Positions 12,006-22,505 of a stretch of DNA of 64,000 nt are shown piece by piece. Below the pieces are notes generated by a model, which was given only the letters and a program-made list of their open reading frames with translations, made no database searches and was not told the DNA's origin. Numbering within the stretch: the stretch's first letter is position 1; each line of letters opens with the position of its first letter. This DNA comes from Enterobacter sp. RHBSTW-00175. GTDB lineage: Bacteria; Pseudomonadota; Gammaproteobacteria; Enterobacterales; Enterobacteriaceae. Location of the stretch: NCBI RefSeq assembly GCF_013927005.1, contig NZ_CP055930.1, forward strand, positions 2,356,001 through 2,420,000, read 5' to 3'. The position numbers were made by a program, and so were the translations under genes.

Positions 12006-12503
12006 ATGGCTTTAAATCTTCAAGACAAACAAGCGATTGTTGCTGAAGTCAGCGAAGTAGCCAAAGGCGCGCTGTCTGCAGTAGTTGCGGATTCCCGTGG
12101 CGTTACTGTAGACAAAATGACTGAACTGCGTAAAGCAGGTCGTGAAGCTGGCGTATACATGCGTGTTGTTCGTAACACCCTGCTGCGTCGCGTAGTTGAA
12201 GGTACTCCATTCGAGTGCCTGAAAGACACGTTTGTTGGTCCGACCCTGATTGCATACTCTATGGAACACCCGGGCGCTGCTGCTCGTCTGTTCAAAGAGT
12301 TCGCGAAAGCGAATGCAAAATTTGAGGTCAAAGCTGCAGCCTTTGAAGGTGAGTTGATCACGGCATCGAACATCGATCGCCTGGCAACCCTGCCGACCTA
12401 CGAAGAAGCAATTGCACGCCTGATGGCAACCATGAAAGAAGCTTCGGCTGGCAAACTGGTTCGCACTCTGGCTGCTGTTCGCGATGCGAAAGAAGCTGCT
12501 TAA
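12006..12503 (+). CDS. rplJ: 50S ribosomal protein L10
   Basis: L10 anchors L7/L12 dimers to the ribosome and forms the base of the stalk. The start at [15 protein letters not shown] gives 165 residues, the E. coli length, with AGGAG upstream; an in-frame start 11 codons earlier lies in the regulatory leader. The N-terminal RNA-binding domain is followed by the C-terminal helix that holds L7/L12. Confidence 0.97.
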   Translation: MALNLQDKQAIVAEVSEVAKGALSAVVADSRGVTVDKMTELRKAGREAGVYMRVVRNTLLRRVVEGTPFECLKDTFVGPTLIAYSMEHPGAAARLFKEFAKANAKFEVKAAAFEGELITASNIDRLATLPTYEEAIARLMATMKEASAGKLVRTLAAVRDAKEAA

Positions 12504-12569
12504 TAGCAGTTATCTTTATAAAGCATTTGCTTACGTATAAACTTATTCTGATTTTCAGGAACAATTTAA

Positions 12570-12935
<366 letters not shown>

Positions 12936-12974
12936 GCCAACTTTTCTGGTTGCAGCCTAAGTAATTAGGCTGAT

Positions 12975-13005
12975 GGCTGGTGACTTTTTAGTCACCAGCC
13001 TTTTT
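12975..13005 (+). terminator. rplL-rpoB attenuator
   Basis: A perfect ten-base stem (GGCTGGTGAC and GTCACCAGCC) is followed by five T residues. In E. coli this partial terminator lets only about a fifth of transcripts continue into rpoBC. The remaining bases up to 13255 hold no gene and correspond to the RNase III-processed spacer. Confidence 0.88.
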
Positions 13006-13255
13006 GCGCTGTAAGGCATCAGTAGCATTTCACACTGTTTGACTGCTGATTGTCCTGACAATGCTTGTTTCTATCGACGCCTTAATATACTGCGACAGGG
13101 TGCTCGCTCTGTGTAAATCGCAACGAAATGGTTTAAGCGTGATAGCAACAGGTATTGCGGAAAGTATTCAATTTTCCGATCAAAAAAATGGTGTTGCACA
13201 AACTGTCCCTTCGTCGGACAGATGGGTCGACTTGTCAGCGAGCTGAGGAACCCTA

Positions 13256-16200
13256 ATGGTTTACTCCTATACCGAGAAAAAACGTATTCGTAAGGATTTT
13301 GGTAAACGTCCACAAGTTCTGGATATACCTTATCTCCTTTCTATCCAGCTTGACTCGTTCCAGAAGTTTATCGAGCAAGATCCTGAAGGGCAGTATGGTC
13401 TGGAAGCAGCTTTCCGTTCCGTATTCCCGATTAAAAGCTATAGCGGTAATTCTGAGCTGCAATACGTCAGCTACCGCCTTGGCGAACCGGTGTTTGACGT
13501 TCAGGAATGTCAGATTCGTGGCGTGACCTATTCCGCACCGCTGCGCGTAAAACTGCGTCTGGTGATCTACGAGCGCGAAGCGCCGGAAGGCACCGTTAAG
13601 GACATTAAAGAACAAGAAGTCTACATGGGTGAAATTCCACTCATGACAGACAACGGTACTTTCGTTATCAACGGTACTGAGCGTGTTATCGTTTCCCAGC
13701 TGCATCGTAGCCCGGGCGTCTTCTTCGACAGCGATAAAGGTAAAACACACTCTTCCGGTAAAGTACTGTATAACGCGCGCATCATTCCTTACCGTGGTTC
13801 CTGGCTGGACTTCGAGTTCGATCCAAAAGACAACCTGTTTGTCCGTATCGACCGTCGTCGTAAACTGCCAGCGACCATCATTTTGCGTGCGCTGCAATAC
13901 ACCACTGAACAGATCCTGGACCTGTTCTTCGAGAAAGTGATCTTTGAAATCCGCGACAACAAGCTGCAAATGGAGCTGGTGCCGGAACGTCTGCGTGGTG
14001 AGACCGCGTCGTTCGACATCGAAGCCGACGGCAAAGTGTATGTGGAAAAAGGTCGCCGTATCACTGCGCGCCATATCCGTCAGCTGGAAAAAGATGATAT
14101 CAAACACATCGAAGTTCCGGTTGAATACATTGCTGGAAAAGTGGTCGCGAAAGATTACGTTGACGAGTCAACGGGTGAGCTGATCTGCGCTGCGAACATG
14201 GAGCTGAGCCTGGATCTGCTGGCGAAGCTGAGCCAGTCTGGCCACAAACGTATCGAAACGCTGTTCACCAACGATCTGGACCACGGCGCGTATATGTCTG
14301 AGACTATTCGCGTCGACCCAACCACCGATCGTCTGAGCGCGCTGGTAGAAATTTACCGTATGATGCGTCCTGGTGAGCCACCAACTCGCGAAGCGGCGGA
14401 AAGCCTGTTCGAGAACCTGTTCTTCTCCGAAGACCGCTATGACCTGTCTGCGGTTGGTCGTATGAAGTTCAACCGTTCTCTGCTGCGCGACGAAATCGAA
14501 GGTTCCGGTATCCTGAGCAAAGACGACATCATCGAAGTGATGAAGAAGCTCATCGATATCCGTAACGGCAAAGGCGAAGTGGACGATATCGACCACCTCG
14601 GCAACCGTCGTATCCGTTCCGTAGGCGAAATGGCGGAAAACCAGTTCCGTGTTGGCCTGGTACGTGTAGAGCGTGCGGTGAAAGAGCGTCTGTCTCTGGG
14701 CGATCTGGATACCCTGATGCCTCAGGATATGATCAACGCCAAACCGATTTCCGCAGCAGTGAAAGAGTTCTTCGGCTCCAGCCAGCTGTCTCAGTTTATG
14801 GACCAGAACAACCCGCTGTCTGAGATTACGCACAAACGTCGTATCTCTGCACTCGGCCCAGGCGGTCTGACCCGTGAACGTGCAGGCTTTGAAGTTCGAG
14901 ACGTACACCCGACTCACTACGGTCGCGTATGTCCAATCGAAACGCCTGAAGGTCCAAACATCGGTCTGATCAACTCCCTGTCCGTGTACGCACAGACTAA
15001 CGAATACGGCTTCCTCGAGACTCCGTACCGTAAAGTGACTGACGGTGTTGTAACTGACGAAATTCACTACCTGTCTGCTATCGAAGAAGGCAACTACGTT
15101 ATCGCTCAGGCGAACTCCAACCTGGATGACGAAGGTCACTTTGAAGAAGATCTGGTTACCTGCCGTAGCAAAGGCGAATCCAGCTTGTTCAGCCGCGACC
15201 AGGTTGACTACATGGACGTATCCACCCAGCAGGTGGTATCCGTCGGTGCGTCCCTGATCCCGTTCCTGGAACACGATGACGCCAACCGTGCATTGATGGG
15301 TGCGAACATGCAACGTCAGGCCGTTCCAACTCTGCGCGCTGATAAGCCGCTGGTTGGTACCGGTATGGAACGTGCTGTTGCCGTTGACTCCGGTGTTACT
15401 GCGGTTGCTAAACGTGGCGGTACTGTTCAGTACGTGGATGCTTCCCGTATCGTTATCAAAGTTAACGAAGACGAGATGTACCCAGGTGAAGCAGGTATCG
15501 ACATCTATAACCTGACCAAGTACACCCGTTCTAACCAGAACACCTGTATCAACCAGATGCCATGTGTGTCTCTGGGTGAGCCAATTGAGCGCGGCGACGT
15601 GCTGGCTGACGGCCCGTCTACCGACCTCGGTGAACTGGCGCTCGGTCAGAACATGCGCGTAGCGTTCATGCCGTGGAACGGTTACAACTTCGAAGACTCC
15701 ATCCTCGTCTCCGAGCGTGTTGTTCAGGAAGATCGTTTCACCACCATCCACATTCAGGAACTGGCATGTGTGTCCCGTGACACCAAGCTGGGGCCAGAAG
15801 AGATCACCGCTGACATCCCGAACGTGGGTGAAGCTGCGCTCTCCAAACTGGATGAATCCGGTATTGTTTACATCGGTGCGGAAGTGACCGGCGGCGATAT
15901 TCTGGTTGGTAAGGTAACACCGAAAGGTGAAACCCAGCTGACGCCAGAAGAGAAACTGCTGCGTGCTATCTTCGGTGAGAAAGCGTCTGACGTTAAAGAC
16001 TCTTCTCTGCGCGTACCAAACGGTGTTTCCGGTACTGTTATCGACGTTCAGGTCTTCACCCGTGATGGCGTAGAGAAAGACAAACGCGCGCTCGAAATCG
16101 AAGAAATGCAGCTCAAACAGGCTAAGAAAGACCTGTCTGAAGAACTGCAAATCCTCGAAGCGGGTCTGTTCAGCCGTATTTATGCGGTGCTGGTTGCCGG

Positions 16201-17284
16201 TGGTGTTGAAGCTGAGAAGCTCGACAAACTGCCTCGCGATCGCTGGCTGGAACTGGGCCTGACCGACGAAGAGAAACAAAATCAGCTGGAACAGCTGGCT
16301 GAGCAGTATGACGAACTGAAACACGAGTTCGAGAAAAAACTCGAAGCGAAACGCCGTAAAATCACTCAGGGCGACGATCTGGCACCAGGCGTGCTGAAGA
16401 TTGTTAAGGTGTATCTGGCTGTGAAACGTCAGATTCAGCCTGGTGATAAGATGGCAGGTCGTCACGGTAACAAGGGTGTTATCTCCAAGATCAACCCGAT
16501 CGAGGATATGCCACACGATGCTAACGGTACGCCGGTAGATATCGTACTGAACCCGCTGGGCGTACCATCTCGTATGAACATCGGTCAGATCCTCGAAACC
16601 CACCTGGGTATGGCTGCGAAAGGTATCGGCGAGAAAATCAACGCCATGCTGAAACAGCAGCAAGAAGTCGCGAAACTGCGCGAGTTCATCCAGCGTGCGT
16701 ACGATCTGGGTACTGACGTTCGTCAGAAAGTCGACCTGAACACCTTCAGCGATGATGAAGTTCTGCGTCTGGCGGAAAACCTGCGTAAGGGTATGCCGAT
16801 CGCAACGCCAGTATTCGACGGTGCAAAAGAGTCTGAAATCAAGGAACTGTTACAGCTGGGTGGCCTGCCGACTTCCGGTCAGATCACTCTGTTCGACGGT
16901 CGTACCGGTGAGCAATTCGAGCGCCAGGTTACCGTTGGCTACATGTACATGCTGAAACTGAACCACCTGGTTGATGACAAAATGCACGCGCGTTCTACCG
17001 GTTCTTACAGCCTGGTTACTCAGCAGCCGCTGGGTGGTAAGGCTCAGTTCGGTGGTCAGCGCTTCGGTGAGATGGAAGTGTGGGCGCTGGAAGCATATGG
17101 CGCAGCATATACCCTGCAAGAAATGCTTACCGTTAAGTCTGATGACGTGAACGGCCGTACGAAGATGTATAAAAACATCGTGGACGGCAACCATCAGATG
17201 GAACCAGGTATGCCGGAATCCTTCAACGTACTGTTGAAAGAGATCCGTTCACTGGGTATCAACATCGAGCTGGAAGACGAGTAA
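13256..17284 (+). CDS. rpoB: RNA polymerase subunit beta
   Basis: RpoB is the 1342-residue beta subunit forming half of the RNA polymerase active-site cleft. Length equals that of E. coli, so residue numbering carries over. The rifampicin-binding cluster ([25 protein letters not shown]) has the wild-type residues D516, H526 and S531. The catalytic [15 protein letters not shown] motif and the C-terminal clamp region ending [11 protein letters not shown] are present. It is co-transcribed with rplJL upstream and rpoC 76 bases downstream. Confidence 0.98.
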   Translation: MVYSYTEKKRIRKDFGKRPQVLDIPYLLSIQLDSFQKFIEQDPEGQYGLEAAFRSVFPIKSYSGNSELQYVSYRLGEPVFDVQECQIRGVTYSAPLRVKLRLVIYEREAPEGTVKDIKEQEVYMGEIPLMTDNGTFVINGTERVIVSQLHRSPGVFFDSDKGKTHSSGKVLYNARIIPYRGSWLDFEFDPKDNLFVRIDRRRKLPATIILRALQYTTEQILDLFFEKVIFEIRDNKLQMELVPERLRGETASFDIEADGKVYVEKGRRITARHIRQLEKDDIKHIEVPVEYIAGKVVAKDYVDESTGELICAANMELSLDLLAKLSQSGHKRIETLFTNDLDHGAYMSETIRVDPTTDRLSALVEIYRMMRPGEPPTREAAESLFENLFFSEDRYDLSAVGRMKFNRSLLRDEIEGSGILSKDDIIEVMKKLIDIRNGKGEVDDIDHLGNRRIRSVGEMAENQFRVGLVRVERAVKERLSLGDLDTLMPQDMINAKPISAAVKEFFGSSQLSQFMDQNNPLSEITHKRRISALGPGGLTRERAGFEVRDVHPTHYGRVCPIETPEGPNIGLINSLSVYAQTNEYGFLETPYRKVTDGVVTDEIHYLSAIEEGNYVIAQANSNLDDEGHFEEDLVTCRSKGESSLFSRDQVDYMDVSTQQVVSVGASLIPFLEHDDANRALMGANMQRQAVPTLRADKPLVGTGMERAVAVDSGVTAVAKRGGTVQYVDASRIVIKVNEDEMYPGEAGIDIYNLTKYTRSNQNTCINQMPCVSLGEPIERGDVLADGPSTDLGELALGQNMRVAFMPWNGYNFEDSILVSERVVQEDRFTTIHIQELACVSRDTKLGPEEITADIPNVGEAALSKLDESGIVYIGAEVTGGDILVGKVTPKGETQLTPEEKLLRAIFGEKASDVKDSSLRVPNGVSGTVIDVQVFTRDGVEKDKRALEIEEMQLKQAKKDLSEELQILEAGLFSRIYAVLVAGGVEAEKLDKLPRDRWLELGLTDEEKQNQLEQLAEQYDELKHEFEKKLEAKRRKITQGDDLAPGVLKIVKVYLAVKRQIQPGDKMAGRHGNKGVISKINPIEDMPHDANGTPVDIVLNPLGVPSRMNIGQILETHLGMAAKGIGEKINAMLKQQQEVAKLREFIQRAYDLGTDVRQKVDLNTFSDDEVLRLAENLRKGMPIATPVFDGAKESEIKELLQLGGLPTSGQITLFDGRTGEQFERQVTVGYMYMLKLNHLVDDKMHARSTGSYSLVTQQPLGGKAQFGGQRFGEMEVWALEAYGAAYTLQEMLTVKSDDVNGRTKMYKNIVDGNHQMEPGMPESFNVLLKEIRSLGINIELEDE

Positions 17285-17360
17285 CTCTCGCTCAAACAGG
17301 TCACTGGTGCCGGGTTAATCCCCGGCACCAGATTGTGCTAACTCCGACGGGAGCAAATCC

Positions 17361-20300
17361 GTGAAAGACTTATTAAAGTTTCTGAAAGCGCAAACTAAAA
17401 CCGAAGAGTTTGATGCGATCAAAATTGCTCTGGCCTCGCCAGACATGATCCGTTCATGGTCTTTTGGTGAAGTTAAAAAGCCAGAAACCATCAACTACCG
17501 TACGTTCAAACCTGAGCGTGACGGCCTTTTCTGTGCGCGTATTTTCGGGCCAGTAAAAGATTACGAGTGCCTGTGCGGTAAGTACAAGCGCCTGAAACAC
17601 CGTGGTGTTATCTGTGAGAAGTGCGGCGTTGAAGTGACCCAGACTAAAGTGCGTCGTGAGCGCATGGGCCACATCGAGCTGGCGTCTCCGACTGCCCACA
17701 TCTGGTTCCTGAAATCTCTGCCGTCCCGTATCGGTTTGCTGCTGGATATGCCGCTGCGTGATATCGAACGTGTTCTGTACTTCGAATCTTATGTTGTTAT
17801 CGAAGGCGGTATGACGAATCTGGAACGTAACCAGATTCTGACCGAAGAACAGTATCTGGACGCGCTGGAAGAGTTCGGTGACGAATTCGACGCGAAGATG
17901 GGTGCGGAAGCTATCCAGGCCCTGCTGAAGAGCATGGATCTGGAGCAAGAGTGCGAGCAGCTGCGTGAAGAGCTGAACGAAACCAACTCCGAAACCAAGC
18001 GTAAAAAGCTGACCAAGCGTATTAAGCTGCTGGAAGCGTTCGTTCAGTCTGGTAACAAACCAGAGTGGATGATCCTGACCGTTCTGCCGGTTCTGCCGCC
18101 AGATCTGCGTCCGCTGGTTCCACTGGATGGTGGTCGTTTCGCAACGTCCGATCTGAACGATCTGTACCGTCGCGTCATCAACCGTAACAACCGTCTGAAG
18201 CGCCTGCTGGATCTGGCTGCGCCAGATATCATCGTACGCAACGAAAAACGTATGCTGCAGGAAGCGGTAGATGCCCTGCTGGATAACGGTCGTCGCGGTC
18301 GTGCGATCACCGGTTCTAACAAACGTCCTCTGAAATCTTTGGCCGATATGATCAAAGGTAAACAGGGTCGTTTCCGTCAGAACCTGCTCGGTAAGCGTGT
18401 TGACTACTCCGGTCGTTCTGTAATCACCGTAGGTCCATACCTGCGTCTGCATCAGTGCGGTCTGCCGAAGAAAATGGCACTGGAGCTGTTCAAACCGTTC
18501 ATCTACGGCAAGCTGGAACTGCGTGGCCTGGCCACCACCATCAAAGCCGCTAAGAAAATGGTTGAGCGTGAAGAAGCTGTCGTTTGGGATATCCTGGACG
18601 AAGTTATCCGCGAACACCCGGTACTACTGAACCGTGCACCAACACTGCACCGTCTGGGTATCCAGGCATTTGAGCCAGTACTGATCGAAGGTAAAGCTAT
18701 CCAGCTGCACCCGCTGGTTTGTGCGGCCTATAACGCCGACTTCGATGGTGACCAGATGGCTGTTCACGTACCGCTGACGCTGGAAGCCCAGCTCGAAGCG
18801 CGTGCGCTGATGATGTCTACCAACAACATCCTGTCCCCAGCGAACGGTGAACCAATCATCGTTCCTTCTCAGGACGTTGTATTGGGTCTGTACTACATGA
18901 CCCGTGACTGTGTTAACGCCAAAGGCGAAGGCATGGTGCTGACTGGCCCTAAAGAAGCTGAGCGTATTTACCGCGCTGGCCTGGCCTCTCTGCATGCGCG
19001 CGTTAAAGTGCGTATCACCGAATATGAAAAAGATGAAAACGGCGAGTTCGTCGCGAAAACCAGCATTAAGGACACGACCGTTGGCCGTGCCATTCTGTGG
19101 ATGATCGTGCCGAAAGGTCTGCCTTTCTCCATCGTCAACCAGGCGCTGGGCAAGAAAGCAATCTCCAAAATGCTGAACACCTGTTACCGCATTCTGGGCC
19201 TGAAGCCGACCGTTATCTTCGCTGACCAGACAATGTACACCGGCTTTGCTTATGCAGCGCGTTCAGGTGCATCTGTTGGTATTGATGACATGGTCATCCC
19301 AGAGAAGAAACACGAAATCATCTCTGAAGCGGAAGCTGAAGTTGCTGAGATCCAGGAGCAGTTCCAGTCTGGTCTGGTAACCGCGGGCGAACGCTATAAC
19401 AAAGTTATCGATATCTGGGCTGCGGCGAACGATCGCGTATCCAAAGCGATGATGGATAACCTGCAAACCGAAACCGTTATTAACCGTGACGGCGTAGAAG
19501 AGCAGCAGGTTTCCTTCAACAGCATCTACATGATGGCCGACTCCGGTGCGCGTGGTTCTGCAGCACAGATTCGTCAGCTGGCAGGTATGCGTGGTCTGAT
19601 GGCGAAGCCAGATGGCTCCATCATCGAAACGCCAATCACCGCGAACTTCCGTGAAGGTCTGAACGTACTCCAGTACTTCATCTCTACTCACGGTGCTCGT
19701 AAAGGTCTGGCGGATACCGCACTGAAAACCGCGAACTCCGGTTATCTGACGCGTCGTCTGGTTGACGTTGCGCAGGATCTGGTTGTTACCGAAGACGATT
19801 GTGGCACCCTCGAAGGTATCACCATGACCCCGGTTATCGAGGGTGGTGATGTTAAAGAGCCACTGCGCGATCGCGTTCTGGGTCGTGTAGCTGCGGAAGA
19901 CATCCTGAAGCCGGGTACCGCAGACATTCTGGTTCCACGCAACACGCTGCTGCACGAGCACTGGTGTGATCTGCTGGAAGCCAACTCTGTTGACTCAGTG
20001 AAAGTGCGTTCCGTTGTATCCTGTGACACCGACTTTGGTGTTTGTGCGCACTGCTATGGTCGTGACCTGGCGCGTGGCCACATCATCAACAAAGGTGAAG
20101 CAATCGGCGTTATCGCGGCACAGTCAATCGGTGAGCCGGGTACACAGCTGACGATGCGTACGTTCCACATCGGTGGTGCGGCATCTCGTGCGGCTGCTGA
20201 ATCCAGCATCCAGGTGAAAAACAAAGGTAGCATCAAGCTCAGCAACGCGAAGTCTGTTGTTAACTCCGCAGGCAAGCTGGTTGTGACCTCTCGTAACACC

Positions 20301-21584
20301 GAGCTGAAGCTGATCGACGAATTCGGTCGTACCAAAGAGAGCTATAAAGTGCCTTACGGTGCTGTTATGGCGAAAGGTGATGGCGAGCAGGTTGCTGGCG
20401 GCGAAACCGTAGCAAACTGGGATCCACACACCATGCCGGTTATCACCGAAGTAAGTGGTTTCATCCGCTTCACTGACATGATCGACGGCCAGACCATTAC
20501 TCGTCAGACTGACGAGCTGACCGGTCTGTCTTCTCTGGTGGTTCTGGATTCTGCTGAACGTACTGCCGGTGGTAAAGATCTGCGTCCTGCACTGAAAATC
20601 GTTGATGCTCAGGGTAACGACGTTCTGATCCCAGGCACCGACATGCCTGCGCAGTACTTCCTGCCAGGTAAAGCGATCGTTCAGTTGGAAGATGGCATTC
20701 AGATCGGTGCGGGTGATGCTCTGGCGCGTATTCCTCAGGAGTCCAGCGGTACCAAGGACATCACCGGTGGTCTGCCACGCGTTGCGGATCTGTTCGAAGC
20801 ACGTCGTCCGAAAGAGCCTGCAATCCTGGCTGAAATCAGCGGTATCATTTCCTTCGGTAAAGAGACCAAAGGTAAACGCCGTCTGGTTATCACTCCAGTA
20901 GATGGTAGCGAGCCGTACGAAGAGATGATTCCTAAGTGGCGTCAGCTCAACGTGTTCGAAGGTGAACGTGTAGAACGTGGTGACGTGGTTTCCGATGGTC
21001 CAGAAGCGCCGCACGACATTCTGCGTCTTCGTGGCGTACACGCGGTAACGCGTTACATCACCAACGAAGTACAGGACGTTTACCGTCTGCAAGGCGTTAA
21101 GATTAACGATAAGCACATCGAAGTTATCGTTCGTCAGATGCTGCGTAAAGCAACCATCGAAAACGCTGGCAGCTCCGACTTCCTGGAAGGCGAGCAGGTT
21201 GAATACTCACGCGTTAAGATCGCTAACCGCGATCTGGAAGCGAACGGCAAAATCGGTGCGACCTTTGCACGTGATCTGCTGGGTATCACCAAAGCGTCTC
21301 TGGCAACCGAGTCCTTCATCTCCGCAGCATCGTTCCAGGAGACTACACGTGTCCTGACCGAAGCAGCTGTTGCGGGTAAACGTGATGAACTGCGCGGTCT
21401 GAAAGAGAACGTTATCGTGGGTCGTCTGATCCCGGCTGGTACCGGTTATGCGTACCATCAGGATCGTATGCGTCGTCGTGCAGCGGGCGAACTGCCAGCC
21501 GCACCGCAGGTCACTGCTGAAGATGCATCCGCGAGCCTGGCAGAACTGCTGAACGCAGGTCTGGGTGGTTCCGACAACGATTAA
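17361..21584 (+). CDS. rpoC: RNA polymerase subunit beta'
   Basis: RpoC is the 1407-residue beta' subunit carrying the catalytic magnesium. The active-site motif [12 protein letters not shown] is near residue 458. The N-terminal zinc site is [20 protein letters not shown] (near residue 70) and the second zinc site lies in [20 protein letters not shown]. The trigger loop follows downstream. Length equals E. coli. It ends the rplJL-rpoBC operon before a REP and a terminator. Confidence 0.98.
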   Translation: MKDLLKFLKAQTKTEEFDAIKIALASPDMIRSWSFGEVKKPETINYRTFKPERDGLFCARIFGPVKDYECLCGKYKRLKHRGVICEKCGVEVTQTKVRRERMGHIELASPTAHIWFLKSLPSRIGLLLDMPLRDIERVLYFESYVVIEGGMTNLERNQILTEEQYLDALEEFGDEFDAKMGAEAIQALLKSMDLEQECEQLREELNETNSETKRKKLTKRIKLLEAFVQSGNKPEWMILTVLPVLPPDLRPLVPLDGGRFATSDLNDLYRRVINRNNRLKRLLDLAAPDIIVRNEKRMLQEAVDALLDNGRRGRAITGSNKRPLKSLADMIKGKQGRFRQNLLGKRVDYSGRSVITVGPYLRLHQCGLPKKMALELFKPFIYGKLELRGLATTIKAAKKMVEREEAVVWDILDEVIREHPVLLNRAPTLHRLGIQAFEPVLIEGKAIQLHPLVCAAYNADFDGDQMAVHVPLTLEAQLEARALMMSTNNILSPANGEPIIVPSQDVVLGLYYMTRDCVNAKGEGMVLTGPKEAERIYRAGLASLHARVKVRITEYEKDENGEFVAKTSIKDTTVGRAILWMIVPKGLPFSIVNQALGKKAISKMLNTCYRILGLKPTVIFADQTMYTGFAYAARSGASVGIDDMVIPEKKHEIISEAEAEVAEIQEQFQSGLVTAGERYNKVIDIWAAANDRVSKAMMDNLQTETVINRDGVEEQQVSFNSIYMMADSGARGSAAQIRQLAGMRGLMAKPDGSIIETPITANFREGLNVLQYFISTHGARKGLADTALKTANSGYLTRRLVDVAQDLVVTEDDCGTLEGITMTPVIEGGDVKEPLRDRVLGRVAAEDILKPGTADILVPRNTLLHEHWCDLLEANSVDSVKVRSVVSCDTDFGVCAHCYGRDLARGHIINKGEAIGVIAAQSIGEPGTQLTMRTFHIGGAASRAAAESSIQVKNKGSIKLSNAKSVVNSAGKLVVTSRNTELKLIDEFGRTKESYKVPYGAVMAKGDGEQVAGGETVANWDPHTMPVITEVSGFIRFTDMIDGQTITRQTDELTGLSSLVVLDSAERTAGGKDLRPALKIVDAQGNDVLIPGTDMPAQYFLPGKAIVQLEDGIQIGAGDALARIPQESSGTKDITGGLPRVADLFEARRPKEPAILAEISGIISFGKETKGKRRLVITPVDGSEPYEEMIPKWRQLNVFEGERVERGDVVSDGPEAPHDILRLRGVHAVTRYITNEVQDVYRLQGVKINDKHIEVIVRQMLRKATIENAGSSDFLEGEQVEYSRVKIANRDLEANGKIGATFARDLLGITKASLATESFISAASFQETTRVLTEAAVAGKRDELRGLKENVIVGRLIPAGTGYAYHQDRMRRRAAGELPAAPQVTAEDASASLAELLNAGLGGSDND

Positions 21585-21590
21585 TCGTTG

Positions 21591-21655
21591 ATGCCCGGTG
21601 GTGAAAATTGCCGGGCATAGGATCGTAGGTCGGGTAAGCATCGCGCCACCCGACA
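21591..21655. repeat. Hairpin and REP element after rpoC
   Basis: An inverted repeat ATGCCCGG/CCGGGCAT (21591-21618) is followed by a REP unit (about 21625-21655) of the form GTAGGTCGGGTAAGC...GCCACCCGAC. Both lie between the rpoC stop and its terminator. Confidence 0.75.
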
Positions 21656-21657
21656 AT

Positions 21658-21684
21658 AAAAAACCCGCTTCGGCGGGTTTTTTT
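21658..21684 (+). terminator. Bidirectional terminator between rpoC and the PTS IIA gene
   Basis: A GC stem (ACCCGC/GCGGGT) with a TTCG loop is flanked by A residues on the left and seven T residues on the right. It can stop rpoBC transcription and that of the convergent PTS genes. Confidence 0.9.
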
Positions 21685-21698
21685 ACATCTGCATGTTT

Positions 21699-22016
21699 TC
21701 AGTTTACCAACGGGATCCGTCGATAAAGCTCAATCATGTCGCCCGCCAGATCCTGGATAACCATCGCGTTCATCAGGTGATCCTGAGAATGAACAGTGAT
21801 CAGGTTGACCGGAAGCTTCCCGGTGCCTTCATCAAGACCAATCAGCTGCGTCTGGATCGTGTGCGCATGTTTCACATATTCGCGCGACTCTTCCATCGCT
21901 TTTTCGGCTTCGGCAAAGTCACCTTTACGAGCCATCTGCAATGCAGTCAGGGCTGCACTGCGCGCTGCGCCCGCATTGACCAGTAATTCCATGATCGTTG
22001 TTTCTAAATCTTCCAC
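21699..22016 (-). CDS. PTS lactose/cellobiose-family IIA component
   Basis: The 105-residue protein belongs to the PTS lactose/N,N'-diacetylchitobiose IIA family, small helical proteins that take phosphate from HPr on a histidine. The family active-site segment is intact as HSQDHLMNAM, with histidines at 76 and 80. It follows the IIB gene after three bases, so the two form an operon. No IIC permease, hydrolase or regulator gene is next to it. rpoC converges from the other side. The substrate cannot be told from sequence; it may serve a IIC encoded elsewhere or have a regulatory role. Confidence 0.85.
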   Translation of the reverse strand: MEDLETTIMELLVNAGAARSAALTALQMARKGDFAEAEKAMEESREYVKHAHTIQTQLIGLDEGTGKLPVNLITVHSQDHLMNAMVIQDLAGDMIELYRRIPLVN

Positions 22017-22019
22017 AGG

Positions 22020-22325
22020 TCACTCCAGCAGTTTGAGGGCTTTTTCCAGTACGACATCGCCTTTCATCATGCCGTAATCCATCATGTCGATAACCGCGAC
22101 CTTTTTACCCAGCGGGTCTGCCTGCGCCTGAAGTTTTGCCAGCTCGTATTTTACCTGTGGCCCCAGTAATACGATGTCGGCGGCGGCAATGTTGTCTTTA
22201 AACTCCGCAACCGGGACGGCTTTAATGGTTACTTCAACCCCTTTTTTCTGCGCGGCATCTTTCATTCGTTGAACCAGCATACTGGTCGACATTCCCGCTG
22301 CACAGCATAAAACGATGTTCTTCAT
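22020..22325 (-). CDS. PTS lactose/cellobiose-family IIB component
   Basis: The 101-residue protein is a soluble IIB of the lactose/cellobiose PTS family, which passes phosphate from IIA to the incoming sugar through a cysteine. The phosphocysteine loop is CAAGMSTS with Cys8, compare ChbB CSAGMSTS. The rest (ADIVLLGPQVKYEL, VAVIDMMDYGMMKG) keeps the family fold. It is the first gene of a two-gene unit with its own upstream region holding CRP-like and LacI-family-like sites. The IIC partner is missing locally. Confidence 0.87.
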   Translation of the reverse strand: MKNIVLCCAAGMSTSMLVQRMKDAAQKKGVEVTIKAVPVAEFKDNIAAADIVLLGPQVKYELAKLQAQADPLGKKVAVIDMMDYGMMKGDVVLEKALKLLE

Positions 22326-22357
22326 AGTCAGCCTCGATGTACATGTGTTTATTGATA

Positions 22358-22363
22358 ATTATC
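22358..22363 (-). promoter_or_regulatory. Possible -10 box of the PTS IIB-IIA unit
   Basis: Read on the minus strand this is GATAAT, about 33 bases before the IIB start. It puts the CRP-like site some 58 bases upstream of the implied start point, close to the class I CRP arrangement. No clear -35 box is seen, as is common for CRP-dependent promoters. Confidence 0.35.
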
Positions 22364-22401
22364 CCGTGCAGACCGCTTCAACAACCGCTTTACCGCGATT
22401 G

Positions 22402-22449
22402 TGTGTTTGGCATCACAAAGAAATCGGCAATTTTCTGAAACCGGTTACA
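22402..22449 (-). promoter_or_regulatory. CRP-like site and LacI-family operator upstream of PTS IIB
   Basis: Bases 22402-22417 read TGTGT-N6-TCACA, nine of ten matches to the CRP half-sites. Bases 22436-22449 read TGAAACCGGTTACA, thirteen of fourteen to the AscG-type operator TGAAACCGGTTTCA. Together they suggest catabolite control plus sugar-specific repression of the PTS pair. No matching repressor gene is in the window. Confidence 0.55.
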
Positions 22450-22505
22450 ATTTTACATCTGCAGGCAATATGCCCGTTGAAACGGGCACTGAGAAAGGAG
22501 AGGGG

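Noticed and set aside
14168..16663. 831-codon open frame antisense to rpoB
   Set aside because: Its composition (rich in His, Phe, Thr, Val) is what the reverse complement of a highly expressed gene gives. No domain is recognised. Similar long antisense frames in rpoC and metA are rejected for the same reason.
22471..22490. GCCCGTTTCAACGGGC hairpin as terminator of the diguanylate cyclase
   Set aside because: The stem is good but no T-run follows on the minus strand, so I did not list it as a terminator. It may be a weak one.
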